Origin: Pyrenopolyporus hunteri
Lineage: Eukaryota; Ascomycota; Sordariomycetes; Xylariales; Hypoxylaceae
Assembly: GCA_902806595.1 (NCBI GenBank)
Contig: CADCXC010000010.1
Span: 1,798,001 to 1,862,000, forward strand
DNA: 64,000 bases
Direction of reading: 5' to 3'
Shown: piece after piece, positions 44,944-59,674 of the stretch
How the letters are laid out: the number at the start of each line of letters is the position of its first letter
Numbering within the stretch: position 1 is the first letter of the stretch
The notes under the pieces: model-generated
Told to the model about the DNA's origin: nothing
Seen by the model: only the letters and a program-made list of their open reading frames with translations
Database searches by the model: none
Translations under genes and position numbers: made by a program

Positions 44944-47900
44944 GGGCCGCTTTGGAAGGAAGGAAAAATCAATATACCTCTGTATTACGCATGGTTGGGG
45001 GACGTTATAGACGGGGCGGGTATTGTTCTTGCATTCAAAGGAGAAGCATAGTGGGTAATACGAGAGGGATGAAAGGTCCGGGTTCGGACTCTCCTACTAG
45101 ACACCGCTGATGGTAGCTATTCTTGCCCCCAACAGAAGGATTGAGCCGTCTTCACCACACTCGGCTGCAGCATTGTGGAAAAGAAAAAGTGCAAAGGGAG
45201 AGATCGCCGGAGCTAGGAACGAGTGTCCTCACCCTGTATATTCACCCCTGGCCCCCCCTTCGAGCGCTCTATGCCGCCGACCATTTCTTTTCCTTTGTAT
45301 ATGTCATCCTGTACAATAACTACACGAACTTGCATCAAGATGGGATCCGGCTGTCGACGAATAAAGTAATTGCCCGCCATCGCATCGTTTAGCCCCAGTT
45401 CCCCCTCCCATCCCGGAAAACCTACCTGGAACATTTTCCTCGTCAGAAAGGCGATAGGCGCGCTCGCCAGGCCGGGTTGGGCGTTGGTATTTATATATCA
45501 TTTTGCAAGACGTCACATCACGAGCTCGGACCTATCTGGTGCCTAGAGCAAGTGCTCAGGGTCAGATATGATAGCCCGACCCAGGCTTAGGTATAGTACC
45601 GTGCCGAGCGTTGGTGTCTCGTCATTACTACACTTGTCTTAGAGTACTCCGCCCGTACCAACCTCTGTGTGTATTACTAGGTAGCACGGATGAGTATGTA
45701 TTTTATTATATTGTATGTAGAAGTGGAAATATCCAGTGGGGTTCACGGTAGGCATTCTGCCTTGGACCGCTCAGGTGACGGCTTACGTGAGGTATCTAAG
45801 GGGCACAGCAAGGTAGGCTGGGGTCGAGCGGGAGTTGCCGTTGGGGAGGTGCCCTTGTGTAGATCGAGCCTCAGCTCGGTTTCCCCTTCACACGGCGCCA
45901 GCGTGGTTTGGCGCCAGCATGGTTATCTACCTACCTAGGTACTTGGCGATTTGCGTGCCTCAGTTACCGACACGTGGTGATACCACTGACGACGATTCAG
46001 GCAGGATATGCCACTACGGTCGAGTCGATTCAAACGTGGTGTCCCGCGTACCCGCCCCCCTTTAATTTAAGCAGTGGGATGTTGGTTGCTCATCGATATT
46101 TACAAATTACCTTGTCCGTCGGCTCGGTGAAGAAATCGGTCGGATTTACCTATCCCTACTCGGGCGAAACTAGAATCGAGAAAAGTATAAGATAGCCTTT
46201 TGGTACCCTTAATCAAAATGCAGTATCACCGGGCGTCCATCTCGTAGAAAAACAGAAAAGGGGGGAAGAGCGGGCCCGCTCCGACTCCGTTTCTCCCGGG
46301 CGACCGATGATCGTACGCGATTTCTGTATCTGGTGAGACATCAGAACCTCGCCTTGGTGGTATTATCCTAGGACGTATATAGAATCGCGCAACTGTAGAC
46401 ACGTATGTCGAGAGCTGAGGGGGGAAAGGGACCAGAAGGAAAGGGGCATTGAGAGGAAGGCCGCTCCGGCTCCCTTTAGCCGTCTCTCCGTCTTCTCCCT
46501 TCACTCCGCACGCTTCGCTATCGCCAAAAGCGACATCGTCAAATGCGACCCGGCACCAACTGCATAACGGCCAAAACGGCATCTTTTTTTTTTCTTGTTA
46601 GGAGAAGGGGTTGGGGGCAGGAAAAGCGTATTATACGCTTTCCTATGTGACGCGCGGTGATATAAAAGGAACCAACTGCATGAAAGGGCAGATCTGCTGA
46701 CCTCCCTTGAGGATGGAACGTGGCAGTAGCAAGAAGAGCCTAGGGAATACCCAATACGCTACTGCATATAATACACCTATATCCTTGCACGCGTCGAGCT
46801 GGCTGATATAACACTACAAAGTACCGTAGCGTAGGTCTAAATGGTAGTAGTCAGCCCAGCAATGAGCTAGCCACTTACATATCAATCCAGCTCCCGAGAC
46901 TCCACCGTGAACAAGTATAATCGGATAGCATCAAGAACTCAACACGTCGGGCCGGTCGACGATGATGGGGAGGCCGTTACTGTAGTAATTCGCCTGCTAG
47001 CTGAGGTGACGTGCGTAATTCCTACTCAGATAGGGTAGTACTCGTCTCTACCCGTCCGGCTAAGGGGCGCCATCGTCGATAGACGGGCCAGTAGCGAACC
47101 AGCCGGTAGGTGTGATTGGAAAAGCGACGAGGCCACAAACAGACCCCATCTCCATCCCCATCCCCTTTATGGGGCGAGCAGGGGGAGAGGCAGGACGAGA
47201 CAGCGCGGATCGGGCTGGTCCCTTCCCGTCATATGCGGGCTTCGGGGATTCCAGAGACGAGGTTTAAGAATAGCCGGGCCTGTCGGGCATGCGTCATTCG
47301 ATGCAGAGCCGTGAAACGGGGTATGGTACATTCGCCTATACCCGGGCGACTGGTTTGGAGCCATGGGCCTGACCCCGGCTGGAGAAAGGTAACGTTGAAG
47401 ATTAGACGCGTGGAGTTGCATTGGGAAACCGAGGAGAATATTCCTAAGGAAAAAAAAAAAAAACTAGGAACATTGTAAAGGATGTAGCTTAGTAAACCTA
47501 CTTACATGCTGGTATGAGTGTGCGAATTGGGTAGGTAGCTATGGATCTATCATTGCCATGGACTGACCTACATGATGGTTTCTTAAAGGGGAGCTCGATG
47601 ATTATACTTGGTTGTCGATGTCGATCATGGTTGTCGACGGACTAGCGCGCCTATTTGAAGCTCCTACGGACGTAATACGGGGGGGAGGTAGTTGAGATAC
47701 GCCGAATGTCTCTTATAAGGAAGTAATCAAACTTGTTGGTCAGACGAGACTCATTTCCTTGCTGATTTATGTAGCCAAGTAATTACCGAGCACCTACCGG
47801 GCACTAGAAATGAGCAAAGAGAATTAGGATCATGATTGATGATCATGAGGAGGCCAGCCCAGTAGAGTGGAAGCTCCAAATTTCAAAAAGGGAATAATTA

Positions 47901-49070
47901 AGGTGCTATCATTTACACGAGAAGCAAAAAGTATTTACTGCAAAATGGGTGTTGCAACAGCCACATAATAACACCAACAACATACAGATAACGTAGGCTT
48001 CATGGCCGCGGCCGGGCCTGGCCACCCCTGCGGGTCAAACTTTTCCAAAACCGCTCACCCTCGTCCAGGCGACAGGACACGACATAACCACCCGCCGACG
48101 GTATAATGCACACAATCAAGAGAGAGTAATGCAGAGCTGACCCGGAGCGCCGTTTCGTCTAGGACGGAGGAAAGTAGTGTAACTCTCACTGCCCAATGCG
48201 CCCCTATCGCTTGGGTGCCAAGATAGTACCGCCAATGAAGGTACTCTTCCCCGTCTCAAGCTTCGATTTCTCCTGCGCCAAAACGTAAAAACAACCAACC
48301 AATACGCCTAAATTGGAATGGTCCCCCCCGGAAGCGCCTGACGTCCTGGCCGGGAACTGCTGCGGTTCGAGATAAGACCGTTGACAAGCCATATCAAAAG
48401 GCCAAAGTGTATTTAGTCTCTGCCCGTCCGCGGTCGAGAATAGGGAAATGCACTGTGAGTAAGGTAGTGTACATCCAACGTATCCTGCGCCGGTTCTGCA
48501 CATGCACGTGCAGACGCATTACCTCCGGATCCAACCAATACCGGAGAAATAAAAAAGTATGAGCTCAGCCTGTCGAGAAAGGCATGCGGGCCTCGCCTCT
48601 CATGCAGGGAGATCCAAATAGGCTATGGCGAAAATAAACGGTCTAGGTATTCTTATAGGGCGAACTATCATAGGGGCTCGTAGAATCCGATCGGCTTACA
48701 TTGCTGGAGCGCTGTTCGATACGCTCCCACGTTCGCCGGTAGAGTTAAGGCGCCTAGTTAATGGCGAGGTCCACCTCGCTGGGAGTTCGATGTTAGAGGT
48801 ATGGGGTAATTAGGAGTCGGGCAATTTCCTAAAAGGTTTGCATGCACTCCATCGTACATTAGAGCCTACCTTGCCAGTAGCTCCTGGATCGAGTGGTAGA
48901 ACCTGCATACAGAGCTAGGGAGGGATGTGATGTGTCTTTTATGCGGGCGCCTTGGATGTTCAAAAGCAGGCTGTAGCCTAAGAGATCACCGAGCGCGAAC
49001 CTAGCCCCAGTTGGCGTGTAGAGAGATACCAGTCTTATGGAAATTGCGTCGCGGGCAGCCGGGGAAGCGG
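44944..49070. other. 4.1-kb gene-free stretch
   Basis: Short ORFs occur on both strands (for example 47116-47478 and 46226-46582) but none has a domain or intron support. Low-complexity tracts include poly-A near 47450. A TACCTACCTAGGTA motif lies at about 45930-45943. I see no RNA gene. Confidence 0.5.
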
Positions 49071-50467
49071 TCACGCTCGGTGGCCAGGTATAGAGGGCCG
49101 TCGTGCCGTCCAAATGTACCTAACTCCCCGTGTCAGCTTCATCGAAACGGATAGCGGCAGCGAGACTCACATGGTACAGTAAGCCTTCATTTCGCGAGAG
49201 CACATCTCCTTCCGCACTTTAGCAATTAGGTTTTCAACCTGTTCCGGGTCGTAACCATTCATTCTGGTTAAAGGAGCTATTGATAGGGCGTACAGCCCCT
49301 GCGTAATCCCGAGATTAAACCACAATCCCATATCCCTTTCTTGACCTTCTGGGGGCCAAGTGTTGAATGGCACTCGTTTGCTGACTTGTTCGACGTCGAC
49401 GTAACCAAGGCGCTGCAATAATTCAACAGTATGGGGGTTGACCGTTATAGGCCGTCCAGCCCTCTCCATAGCCACGGTCAGCTCATGCGCCCATATCCGG
49501 AGCTGAGAATCTTCGGGCAATTCGCCATCCTCAGATCTAGGTGTGAGGTCTATTTCTACGTGCTCGAAGAGCCCGGTTCCAGGTTTGAGATATCTGCGAG
49601 GCATTATTAGTGGTTAGTGATTTACATGGGCCCGTGGTCAAATAGTGACCATAGACCGTACCTTAGTATCTGGCTGTATAAAGCCTGCCAGTTCCCTATG
49701 GAACCGGCGAGCATTCTCATATGGATGAGATCGAAGGAATTCTCCTCCACGCCAGTCCAGGGGTCCTCGATATCACGCCGCTGGAACTCGACGCCTGGCG
49801 GAATCCTACATCCGGTTAGCGAGAAAAAAAAAAGGAATTTCAGAGCGAGTTTCATACCTCAGAGGTTGTATTAACGAGAGATCCCAACCGAGAATATTAG
49901 CTCTTCCCTGGTGGCGACTACGGGAAGACGGATATGTTAGCCAGGAAAGAACACAATATATAGAAAAAAAGAAAGAGAAGTATGCGGGCTCTTTGCGATC
50001 CCGAGGAAGACTCACTCAGCCATATCAATCGCCCAGATACCGGTGCCGCACCCAAGGTCGAGGATTCGAGGGTGTTCGGGTAGTGGCCGTTGACATAAAC
50101 CTCCATAATTCGAGTTCTCTCGTCGCGCTACCAGAAAGAACTTATGGAACATGTCCATCCTGTCCATCTCCCCCTAGAAAACGTTTTAGCCGAATCCTCA
50201 GCGATCCTCAACCTGACCAGCTCCATACCTCATCCATTGGAAACATATATTTGCCCCTTCGAAAGGTGTCGTAAGACCGTCCATTTTCTACGTACCACCA
50301 CTCTTCTGGTTTCACCCTGTTATCAACCCGAGGACCAAGAGAAGAGGGCAGTATTGGCCCACTAAGCAAGCATAGAGCCATAAATTAGCATACCTAGGAG
50401 CACGAGATAAGAGCTCAGAAGCTGCGTTCAGCGTACCCATTTTGACCGTAAATTGAACCGTTGCCAT
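49071..50467 (-). CDS. LaeA-like SAM-dependent methyltransferase
   Basis: Seven exons (50467-50394, 50316-50229, 50173-50016, 49917-49858, 49805-49662, 49593-49171, 49119-49071) join in frame to 331 aa; introns are 51-98 nt. Motif I is RILDLGCGTGIWAIDMAD, followed by NILGWDLSLIQP (motif Post I) and the acidic segment EDPWTGVEENSFDLIHMRML (motif II region). The N-terminal block is EEWWYVENGRSYDTFRRGKYMFPMDE and the end is MKAYCTMYIWTARRP. Both are hallmarks of the fungal TAM/LaeA-like family, which includes the velvet-complex regulator LaeA and many metabolite-tailoring enzymes. Length and the glycine loop are intact. It stands alone between two large gene-free stretches, so neither role can be assigned. 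The first ATG in the exon 1 frame was taken as start. Confidence 0.85.
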
Positions 50468-51540
50468 TGTGAGCCATGGCGGAAACGGAACAGCCCAATC
50501 AGGGCAGTAGAAGAGGCGCGAAGGGTCGCACGAGAGGAGGGACGGGTCGTAGGAGCGCGGCGCAGTCAAAAAAGAGGGTTGCGACTACGGCGACAAGATC
50601 GGGTCGGTGATGCGCTAAGTGGTTACAGGTAGCTTCGAAACGGCGGTGCGGGTAGGTCAAAGTAGCGGCTCTTAGCTCTTTGGGTGGACGGAGTTCGAGG
50701 ACGTTCTTTTATTTTCTTCAAGGCACAAGATTAGATGAGGGAGGGGAGAAATGAACGGAAGGATGGAGGGGGGGAGACGAAGAGAAAGAAATATAGAGAA
50801 TGATATCTAAGAAAAAAAAAAGAAGCCAGGGCAAGAACAACGAGGGACAGGTAAGGTACGCGTGCTGAAGAAATCGCGGATTGGAAGATGATATGTGATG
50901 ATGGCAGTTAGTGGTTGGTTAGCGGGTTAGTTATGTAGTTAGTTATGTACCTAGTTAGTGGGGACTGGGTAAGTAATGCGACCCGAGTTTCAATCGAACG
51001 AGGTACAACCTGAAATTATTTTAGTGCCAACCCCAGCAGAGGAGCAGAGGAGCAGAAAGAGCTACTAGTAAGGGTACCACGTAGAGGTATAGCCTAAGTA
51101 CCGGACCTCGAGAGAATAATGCAGATCCCGTACCTTGTAGTGTACTATGTATGTACAGCACTATGTATTCCCTGAGCATCAGACATGGGGTGTGTGTAGG
51201 TACCTAGGACATGGAACATGGAATATGGAACATGCAGGACGCAACGGGGCAGGAAAAAAAGAAGGGGACAACAACCTATGAAGAGGAGGACGAAGAGGAA
51301 GAACAAAGAAGAAGAGGGAGGAAAAAGAAGGAAAAAAAATTAACAGATACGCGAGACTTTTTAAAGCTACGTAGATGTGAATTTAGCTTTCGGTTCTCCC
51401 AACAACAAGGGATATACATAGGTAAGTGAGGCAACGGGCCAGAGAAGGAGGGGGAGACGAGGAAGGATTAGAAGATAAAAGGATAAAAATAAATAAAAAC
51501 CGCTGGTACCCAAGTAAACAGAGTCAGAACAACTACCTAG

Positions 51541-51665
51541 ATAGGTACCTATCTAACGTAGGTTCTTTCCAAAGTTATAACATTTAACTACCTAATAATA
51601 ATGGCAAGTATACATTGAAATATGCATTATACCTGGGTACCTAGGTATGTTAGGTGTAGGTAGGA
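51541..51665. repeat. TAGGTACCTA-type palindrome cluster
   Basis: ATAGGTACCTAT at 51541-51553 and GGGTACCTAGGTATG at 51635-51649 are followed by GTAGGTAGG words. A second, denser cluster is at about 52078-52115 (TAGGTACCTACCTGCCTAGG and onward). Confidence 0.6.
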
Positions 51666-52151
51666 TGTGCATGGATTAAGGTAGGTAAGGTTGACCGGAA
51701 GCAGCAACGAGTTGATGCGAGCTGATGCAGACTCGCTTGGGTTCACTGTTGTTATTCCATTTGTTATTCTACACCGGCTTGCCGTGTACAGTTAGGTACG
51801 GCCTGCGCAGCGATACCTCCGAGGTACAGCACGTATACATGCCTATAGCACCTATATTACAGCATACATACCTGCCGCCATATATGCCTCCCAGGGCTAA
51901 TGTGACTCGGAGAAGCTATAAAGTGGGTCTCGAAGCTTTGCCAAGGGAACCTCGCTCTACTGTATACAATACATGCAGTCCCCCATCTTCCCCTTCCCAT
52001 TCTACGAACTCCCAAGTACCCGGGCCGTCCCATGGCTGGTAAGATGGAAACGTCTGCCTTATACTCTTTTATACATAGGTACCTACCTGCCTAGGTACCT
52101 ACCTACTTACTTAGGCGGGTAAGACTTCGCCCACTAATAAACATCCACTAT

Positions 52152-52187
52152 CATTATTATTATTATTCTTATTATTATTATTATTAT
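52152..52187. repeat. (ATT)n microsatellite
   Basis: Imperfect run of about 11 ATT units with one CTT interruption. Confidence 0.9.
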
Positions 52188-55100
52188 CGTCATCAGCAGC
52201 ACCACCTCTGCCACTAATCAAGTCGGCCATGTAAGCAACATCGAAAAAAAATATCTCTCTCTCCGTCTCTGTCTCGTGTAAGTCAGACAATGTATCCGGG
52301 TGCAGCTGCTTGGCATAACACTTCAACTCGAACCGAACCGTCTCAGCTAGTAGCAAGCAGTCTCGGGAACAAGTACAACCAACCTACATACATCTACGTA
52401 ATAGCGCGCACACGCAGGCGCACACAAACCCATCGATGCCGCGTTGCCCCGATCCGTCCACTTGGTTATGGGTCAAGTGGCTCCTGTAAGGCTTTCGGGA
52501 AGACCCCGTCCCCTGAGGGCCCGGCCCCCACCGATATAGCGCTTCCAGTCCCGAGGCAGAGGATCGTGTCTCCCTGGTGGTAACACAATGCTTGAGGGCG
52601 AGGTACTAGTACAAGATCGATCTCATGGTAGAGTCTGTGAGATGCAGCAGTTAACTAACTCGTCGAGTATAGCCCTTCTCCTCCTTCTCCTCCCGGATTG
52701 CCGTATCCTCAACGGCCTCCCCCGTCCATATCGCCATACTATCAAAAACACCATAGATAGGTGTGCATATCGCGAAACGGGGCGAGGATCACCGCATGTG
52801 TACCTAGCTTCACAGATTACTGGAGGCTCGCAATCGCGTCCCAGTTCATAGTACTGATCTCTACCTCTTGCTTGTAAAGCCATGTATTCTCAAGGCACAG
52901 CAGGTTCCACGGCTGGGCAGCTTAGATTCGTCCGTCAGCACGCACTGCTAGAGGCCTCGGGTTCTAGCACCTAGACAGTACTGCGGCTGCGATACGTGAC
53001 CAAGGCGTTGCGCCAAGGGGGTATTTTCGGTGCATCCAACCCGAAGAAATAGGCCTTTGGGAGACCTCCCCTCCCCTTAATGGGCCGTTGTGAGATTGCC
53101 ACAAAGTACGACTTGAAAAAGCGACACCAACAAGAACTCCAGACCTCCTCAAGTGGATTCCCGAGAACATGAATTACTTTGCGATTGGAGCTTGCAACGA
53201 GCCACCTCGACGTCGGGCTATGAGACCTCTGTCTCGGTCACAGCCCCATACCGATCCAAAGTCACAGTACTTTCTCGCTTCGAAGCACTCCCACCAATGA
53301 CTGGTCGCTTGCGATCCCTTTTAGGATAACCAACGACCCTAGTATCCGCTCTCTGCAAGGTATTCCTTGTACTCCCCCATAAGTAGAACGAAGGTACGTA
53401 ATGTGGTACTTCTCATGGTTAATCATTTGTGATTATTAGCTGTGGCCACCTCCTGATTCTCGGGGCATTGCTCACCCCTATACTAAGTAGCGTCGCTAAC
53501 CAAACACATGCAAGGCCATCGATACTAAAACAACCCGCTGGAGAAGAAAAGAATACGTTCCTACGTACAAAAATTATACACATCTTAGTGTGTTTCCTCC
53601 ACCCCGTGTCTATAACGGGTCTACGTATGACTACCAGAACTACGGAGTCTCCACTAGCGAAGATAGCCCAAATTTCGATAATACCACTTAGAACTAAGAT
53701 AAAAAGAAAATAGCGACGAGGAGTCCGGTTATCCCTCGTCGCTGAGCCCTCACCACACATCTTTGAAAGAGAGCCCATGGCCTATCGAAAATAGAAGCTT
53801 GGGCTCACACCGTCGGGACGCCGAACCAAAGGAACGGCAGAGATAGTAAGAATAATCAAGTACACCAGAGCACATCAATGCTCATAACGAAGACTAGAAG
53901 AGTTGGAGATTTTACTAGTCACATATTCGCCGTGCCATGCGCCTGCAGATGCAATTAGGCTGGCTTATTTCATTTGGGCTTATGTTGCATGTGATAGCAT
54001 CATACGGCCCCGTTGGTATATACAAGCTCCTATTCCAGCACGTCGCTAACAAAGGTATTACCGCTTTCTATCTAAGTAGCACCACCAACAACCGTGCTAG
54101 CTCTTGTAAATGCCATCTACCACCACAGCTGGGCAATTGTCAATCTTTTTCGAGTAGCGGCCCGAGTTCATCGTTGGTATTCGCAACTATCTTCAGCCAG
54201 CTCATCTCTCAACCGCGATCGCAGATGACGGGGCCCATGCGAACCCGACCCTCACCAAGCTTACACATGGGTACCGTGTCCTCTTGCGCCGGTGGTAAGA
54301 ATTTCACAAACCATCAAGCCAACATCAACGAGGTGACCACAGAATCTAGAGACACGTCGGCCTCGCTGGTATGACGAAGCTTATAGGCCTCGTTATGGGA
54401 CGCGTCCAAGAAACTAAAACGTTATCAATTAATAGATTTTTACAAAACGTACCATTATTCTGCCACCATCTTAAGTATCATGTCCAGGCCTAACAAGTAC
54501 CTCCTTGGCCAGGTGACTTCATGCGGTCTTAATTGGGCATTCGGGGAACAGTCCTTGCAACGACAACCAATCACAGCAACGGAATCGGACCCGACACAAT
54601 GGAACGCAATTAAGTTGCCTCTTGGCGTTCTCCACTAGTCAGAGCTGCGTTGGCAAGTTGTCTCGGGAACAGAAGATCTTTAGTGAGGACATGATAACAC
54701 AGGAATGGGAGAAATGCTTCCGACAGGCCAGGGGCCCCCTATGGCCCCGTAATCATGTCTTGTCCAGGCCATGCCTTTCCCCCCTTATTTCGCAGAGGAT
54801 ATTGGACCAGATTCATGTTCAGAAAACTGCGACTGGTAAGACTGGTAGGATAAGACTGGTAAGCTTGGATGCAAGTCTTACTCGGCATTACCCCTGTTCT
54901 CGGCCCGGTCCCTATTCTCGAGAGCGAAACCGACCGACCCGACAAGGGCGTAGACGTGGGCGTGGCCGACCCGACAGCTCAGCTGAAACTACTTGATGGG
55001 CTGCAGTTAGGCGTTGCAGGCTCTAGAGTCGATCACTAATGCATCCGTTGTTCAACTCTTGCTCACCTGCGACCCTGCGCGTTTCTCACCTTAACAATTC

Positions 55101-58100
55101 AAACTACACCGCAAGCAGCGGCTTGCTCTTTTGACGCCGCGCACAGAAAAACCACCATGGAAACTCTACCAGCCAGGCCGGTCTTTTCGTATTATGTTCG
55201 ATCACAATCCTTCATCGGTCCTTTAAGTACAAATGTACAACATCCGTTTACTCTAGGGCTATCTCGGCGTCATTTTATTGGATGTCGAGCAATCGAATTG
55301 GGGCTTGTAATGGCGGACCACAGAGTCAAATGATTGAATTATTCATGGTATTATCCATTCCAAAAACTGCGTCCGGCGGTTCGCCGGTACCTGCATCGAC
55401 GACTACCGTACCAAGCTAGATCTCGCAGAAAGCAGAACTTGGTCCTGTGACAATCCATCATAATGCTATCTCGGGCTCACCGACTCGCGATAGATGCCTG
55501 TAGATCGTCCAACCCCGATACGGCTCACGCGAGACAATGTTTTCAGGGCGCTCAGCCAAGCGCCCTTTCAGCGCTTAGAACCCCGCGGGGTCAGTAATTA
55601 CCTAGGTATTATGCACAGCCTGGAGCGCGAACGACTCTGAAAGGATCCTGGAGTTACCCAGTCGAGTCATCGGCCTAGCCATATTCAATTATTATCATGA
55701 TTTTTCACTATGCCAGTCGCGAATGCGAGACTAATCGAATCAAAGCGCCTCCCTCGAGAAAGATCTGTAGCGTGGCGCATTTGTTATTACTCCTGGCCCA
55801 AACCCATGAGACCACCAGATTGCGACCAAACAGCCACTGCGACGGACAACTACACGCACGTCAATCAACTCCAACTCGGCCTTATGCCGGGTCTCTCCCG
55901 GGCCTGCGGGCGCCATTTTTGTTAGATTGACCGCCTCTTGAACTAACATGATTCACTTCACCATCCTTGGTATCCCGGGAACGCAACCAATCTAAGACGA
56001 GTAAACCTAGGAAGAGACTACGAAGGTGCATGGAGTCCATATCAGGTGATGGAAGCACTCATGGCGGACAGGGACTCCCACCGACAAGGACAAGCTGGGA
56101 TAATCAACTTCTTCCACCGGTGAGCCACCGGCGTACTCGGGGATAGGATTAAACCGGGAGATATAAGCTGGCGATTCTTGCAAATCATAATTGTCACCAC
56201 CAGCTAAGGTTACATCAAGCCTCCAACTTAGGACCGGACCCCCGAACCCAAATCCCGAAATACTACTATTCGATTCTACTATTACATATTTAGGGCACAA
56301 TAACGGGCCTATAGCCATCGTGTCTCACCGCCCGAGCGTTCGTTACCAGTCTGTCGGGTCAGCATAATTTTACCACTCCCCATTTTTTTTTCTTCATCCG
56401 CTTATCCCGCACTTCGCGCCAGATTCTTAATCCTTGCTGTTTCACGTACTAACACCTCATACGGATTACGGCTTGCGGTTCTGGGTCTCCGCAACTGCTA
56501 GATGGATTCAAGTCGAAAATCATCCTTGACGGTGGCCCGAGTACCTTTTTCCTTTGTTTGGAACCACTCGTTTCTTCCAAGTGGGCGGGTATGACTTAAT
56601 TCCAAATGCAACGACAGTTCGGCGAGTCTTGTCGGCAGGCAACTTTCCCGATTCAGCCTTCGCCATCAACAGTCACCAACAGCCAGTTGCGTGGTCTCTC
56701 CTACCATACATCTCATCATTACGTAACTTAGGAAGGGCCCATACGGTCTGTTATTCCGGCCCTACTACTCGTTCTCGACGAGGAGCACATGAAGGCGCTA
56801 ACCTAGACCGGTCGATCATCTATGTACTGTGAGCCGCATATTGCATGCGTCACATCGTTAACATGACCGATCTGCGTTGGCACATGGATAGAGTTATCGA
56901 GGTGAAACCTTTCGCACTCGCTAATTTTTCCAGAAAACAGACGGCGAAGCCGTTTCACGATGCTCCCACGGCCGAACCTTCAGACTTTCTTTTTCTCCTT
57001 CACTACCCGACCTAGTCGGATCCCTCCCAGATTCTCATAGGATCCTAAAAGACCTACCTTCCCTAGCAGACATCCCGGCGAAGGAGGATTCTGCGAGACT
57101 GGTGACGAGTCCATCTAACCCCTGTCTATGCTAAAGCCCAAGCAAGCCGCAGCCGGTGAAATCAGGCTTAACGAAGTGGGTATAAGCGTACAATAATTGT
57201 GATCCCGTCGCCCTCGGCACCTATCAATATGAATTATGAGGCATTCCAGATGGGTGTATTAACTAAAAGGGGGATAAAGGGAACGACCCAACACTACGGC
57301 ACCCAATGGCATTCGTTTATCGTAGTAGCATATCCAACCCCAAAACACGAAGCGCTTTAAATTTCCTTGGTTCTCGGGACGCGAAGATACAACGCATGGC
57401 CCACTATCGCCTGGTTACCACATATCCTAACACACGTGGATGACCTCTCCGAATCCGACATCATCGGCCAGACCATCTACCCTGTATCGCAACTACGCGA
57501 AGAAGTTGGTCAGAGTCGTCGCATGAGAGGCCCCAGTTCGCAAAATACATTGGCACTATATCATACCTGCGCTAGTTAAAAGGCGCTACACGGATCTTAC
57601 TCTAGCAACCCGGCTACGTAGTCCAACTTGCCTGCCGGCCGTGTCCAACATGGCACAAAGATAATCCCGGAAGGATGTCCATCCATACAGGCAACGATCC
57701 GAGCTTCCATATGGGACTTAGCTCCTCGTGTGATAACTTTCTTCGGATATGCCAGTGTTCACGTCTAAATCCGGGATCCAAATTACCATGAAGCCTGAAC
57801 AATCCGTACCCGAGCGACGACCCACATGCTGTACAAGCATCTGCTGGATAAAGGATCGACGTGAAGTACCGTTAGGGGGATCAGAGGGCGACTAATAGGA
57901 AGAGCCAAGCCGCAGGGTGGTGGAGCAAACCCATGCTCTCCTAAATATTAGGCAGACGTCAATAATCACCAACAATCCGGAGCCGACAGGCCACGACATC
58001 CGCCTCCGACGTCCCTTGGATAATATTCGAATCCCCTTCCCCCCTATCAGCATAACCTCATCTCGCCCGGAAACAGCACGGACTCGTGGTCAGGGTTCCA

Positions 58101-59660
58101 CAAGAACATGAAGATGAACCCGGAATAGTAGTTCCATCCGTGCCCAATCCTTCAGGGGCCAAGAGATGCAGCTAGCGGCGCTGCTACCAACTTGTCGGAT
58201 ATACGGTCGTATCCTCACATCCCGGGTGCGTCCTCCCGGTGATAACTTGAAGTTGTGATTAATATCCTTCGACGGCTCCAATTATGTATCGCCGACAGCG
58301 AGGCCGACGTCGCCGAGCTAGCCCGTTGCCGATTTCTAGACAAGATAGGCCCAGTAAGGTCTATCTTATGAATCAAGTATTTCTTTCCTTACGGGCTATT
58401 GCTCTGTTCTCCTCGCCTCTACCCCCTCTACGATTTAAATGTTCTAGGAGAGACTGTCAGGTGGGTTTACATAGGTTGATATAGATAGCCGTCTCTAGAG
58501 AGAATAACCAAGAATGCCAGAGCTTACCGTCATATCTGTCATCATCCTCAAATCCTCAAACAGAGGGGAAGAGAAAGACAGGTGGAAGGATGATTAACGC
58601 ACGCCAAGGTTGTAGGAGTAGAAAAAGTAGATACACCACGTCGTAGGATATAAGAACTACGTGGCATTTATATTTACGGACCTAAACATCACTGTGCGTA
58701 GTCTAATATTCGAATGAGGCTTCAGATTTGCTAGTTGTATAGTATTAGAAAGATTAAGCCCGCGTATAAGGCCCAGCTGTGAGACTTCTAATAGCAAATA
58801 GAGGGGGAAAAGGCCTGGCTGTTCAAATCCCATCTAGCCAAAGTCTTTCATCCTTTCCCCTTTGGACTTCGCTCTCTCGCTATGGCAGCGGAGACCACTG
58901 TAGGGCGTGCCTAATCCTAAATAAGATAACAAGAGCTACTATGAATGCAACGCCCGTCCGGACGTGATCTTAGGACTATCCCTGGGATTGGAGAGATGGC
59001 GAGGCGTAAGGAAACGCCATGAAAGGCATGATCTGGGTATACGTCACTAGGTGCTGAGTGCCTGTAGCCGGGCCATTACTCTCTTTTTCACCTCCCACCG
59101 AGACTATATGCTCTAAGTGACCCAGGCGACACCGGATATGCAGCCGTTTCAACACTACCCCTAAAGCCGCTGACAGAGGATAGCAGAACTGTGGATCCCC
59201 TTGCTCCATGCTGTAGTTAATCCCACCGTAGGTCTTTCCTCTTTCTCCTTGACATATGCGTATACGGCTACTCATATTGTGCGTCGGATAGCCACGTCTT
59301 AAGGTTAGAATATCTTCCTACTCACGACTCACGGTACCTAGATGAGGATGTAGAACACGTATCCATTAGATTCCTCTGGGGTGAGACACGTCTATATAAG
59401 GGTGAGGTGTCATTGGGATGCTGTTGAGCATGGCTAACATACGGCGGACCGCGACTTCCACGATTTCTCCGTTATTAACATGCGTACCTACACAGCCTAA
59501 AACTTCAAGCAACGTGATATCTTCCACTGGGAACACCTAAGAGTGAGAAATAGGGACTTCTAAAGATCTAGTCAGCCAGCCGATCGTAGCTCACATCCTC
59601 AAACTTAGTTCTAAGTGCTGTATGCTAAAATCGTGTAAATCCCAATACAGGGCCAGCTAC

Positions 59661-59674
59661 ATATATATATATAT
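59661..59674. repeat. (AT)n microsatellite
   Basis: Seven AT units in a row within the gene-free stretch. Confidence 0.9.

Noticed and set aside
47116..47478. 120-codon Arg/Lys-rich ORF
   Set aside because: Cys spacing does not fit a Zn2Cys6 or other finger; the 3' end is a poly-A tract.
53937..54374. 145-codon plus-strand ORF with hydrophobic start
   Set aside because: Looks like a signal peptide at first, but no downstream domain, no exon partners and no coding bias.
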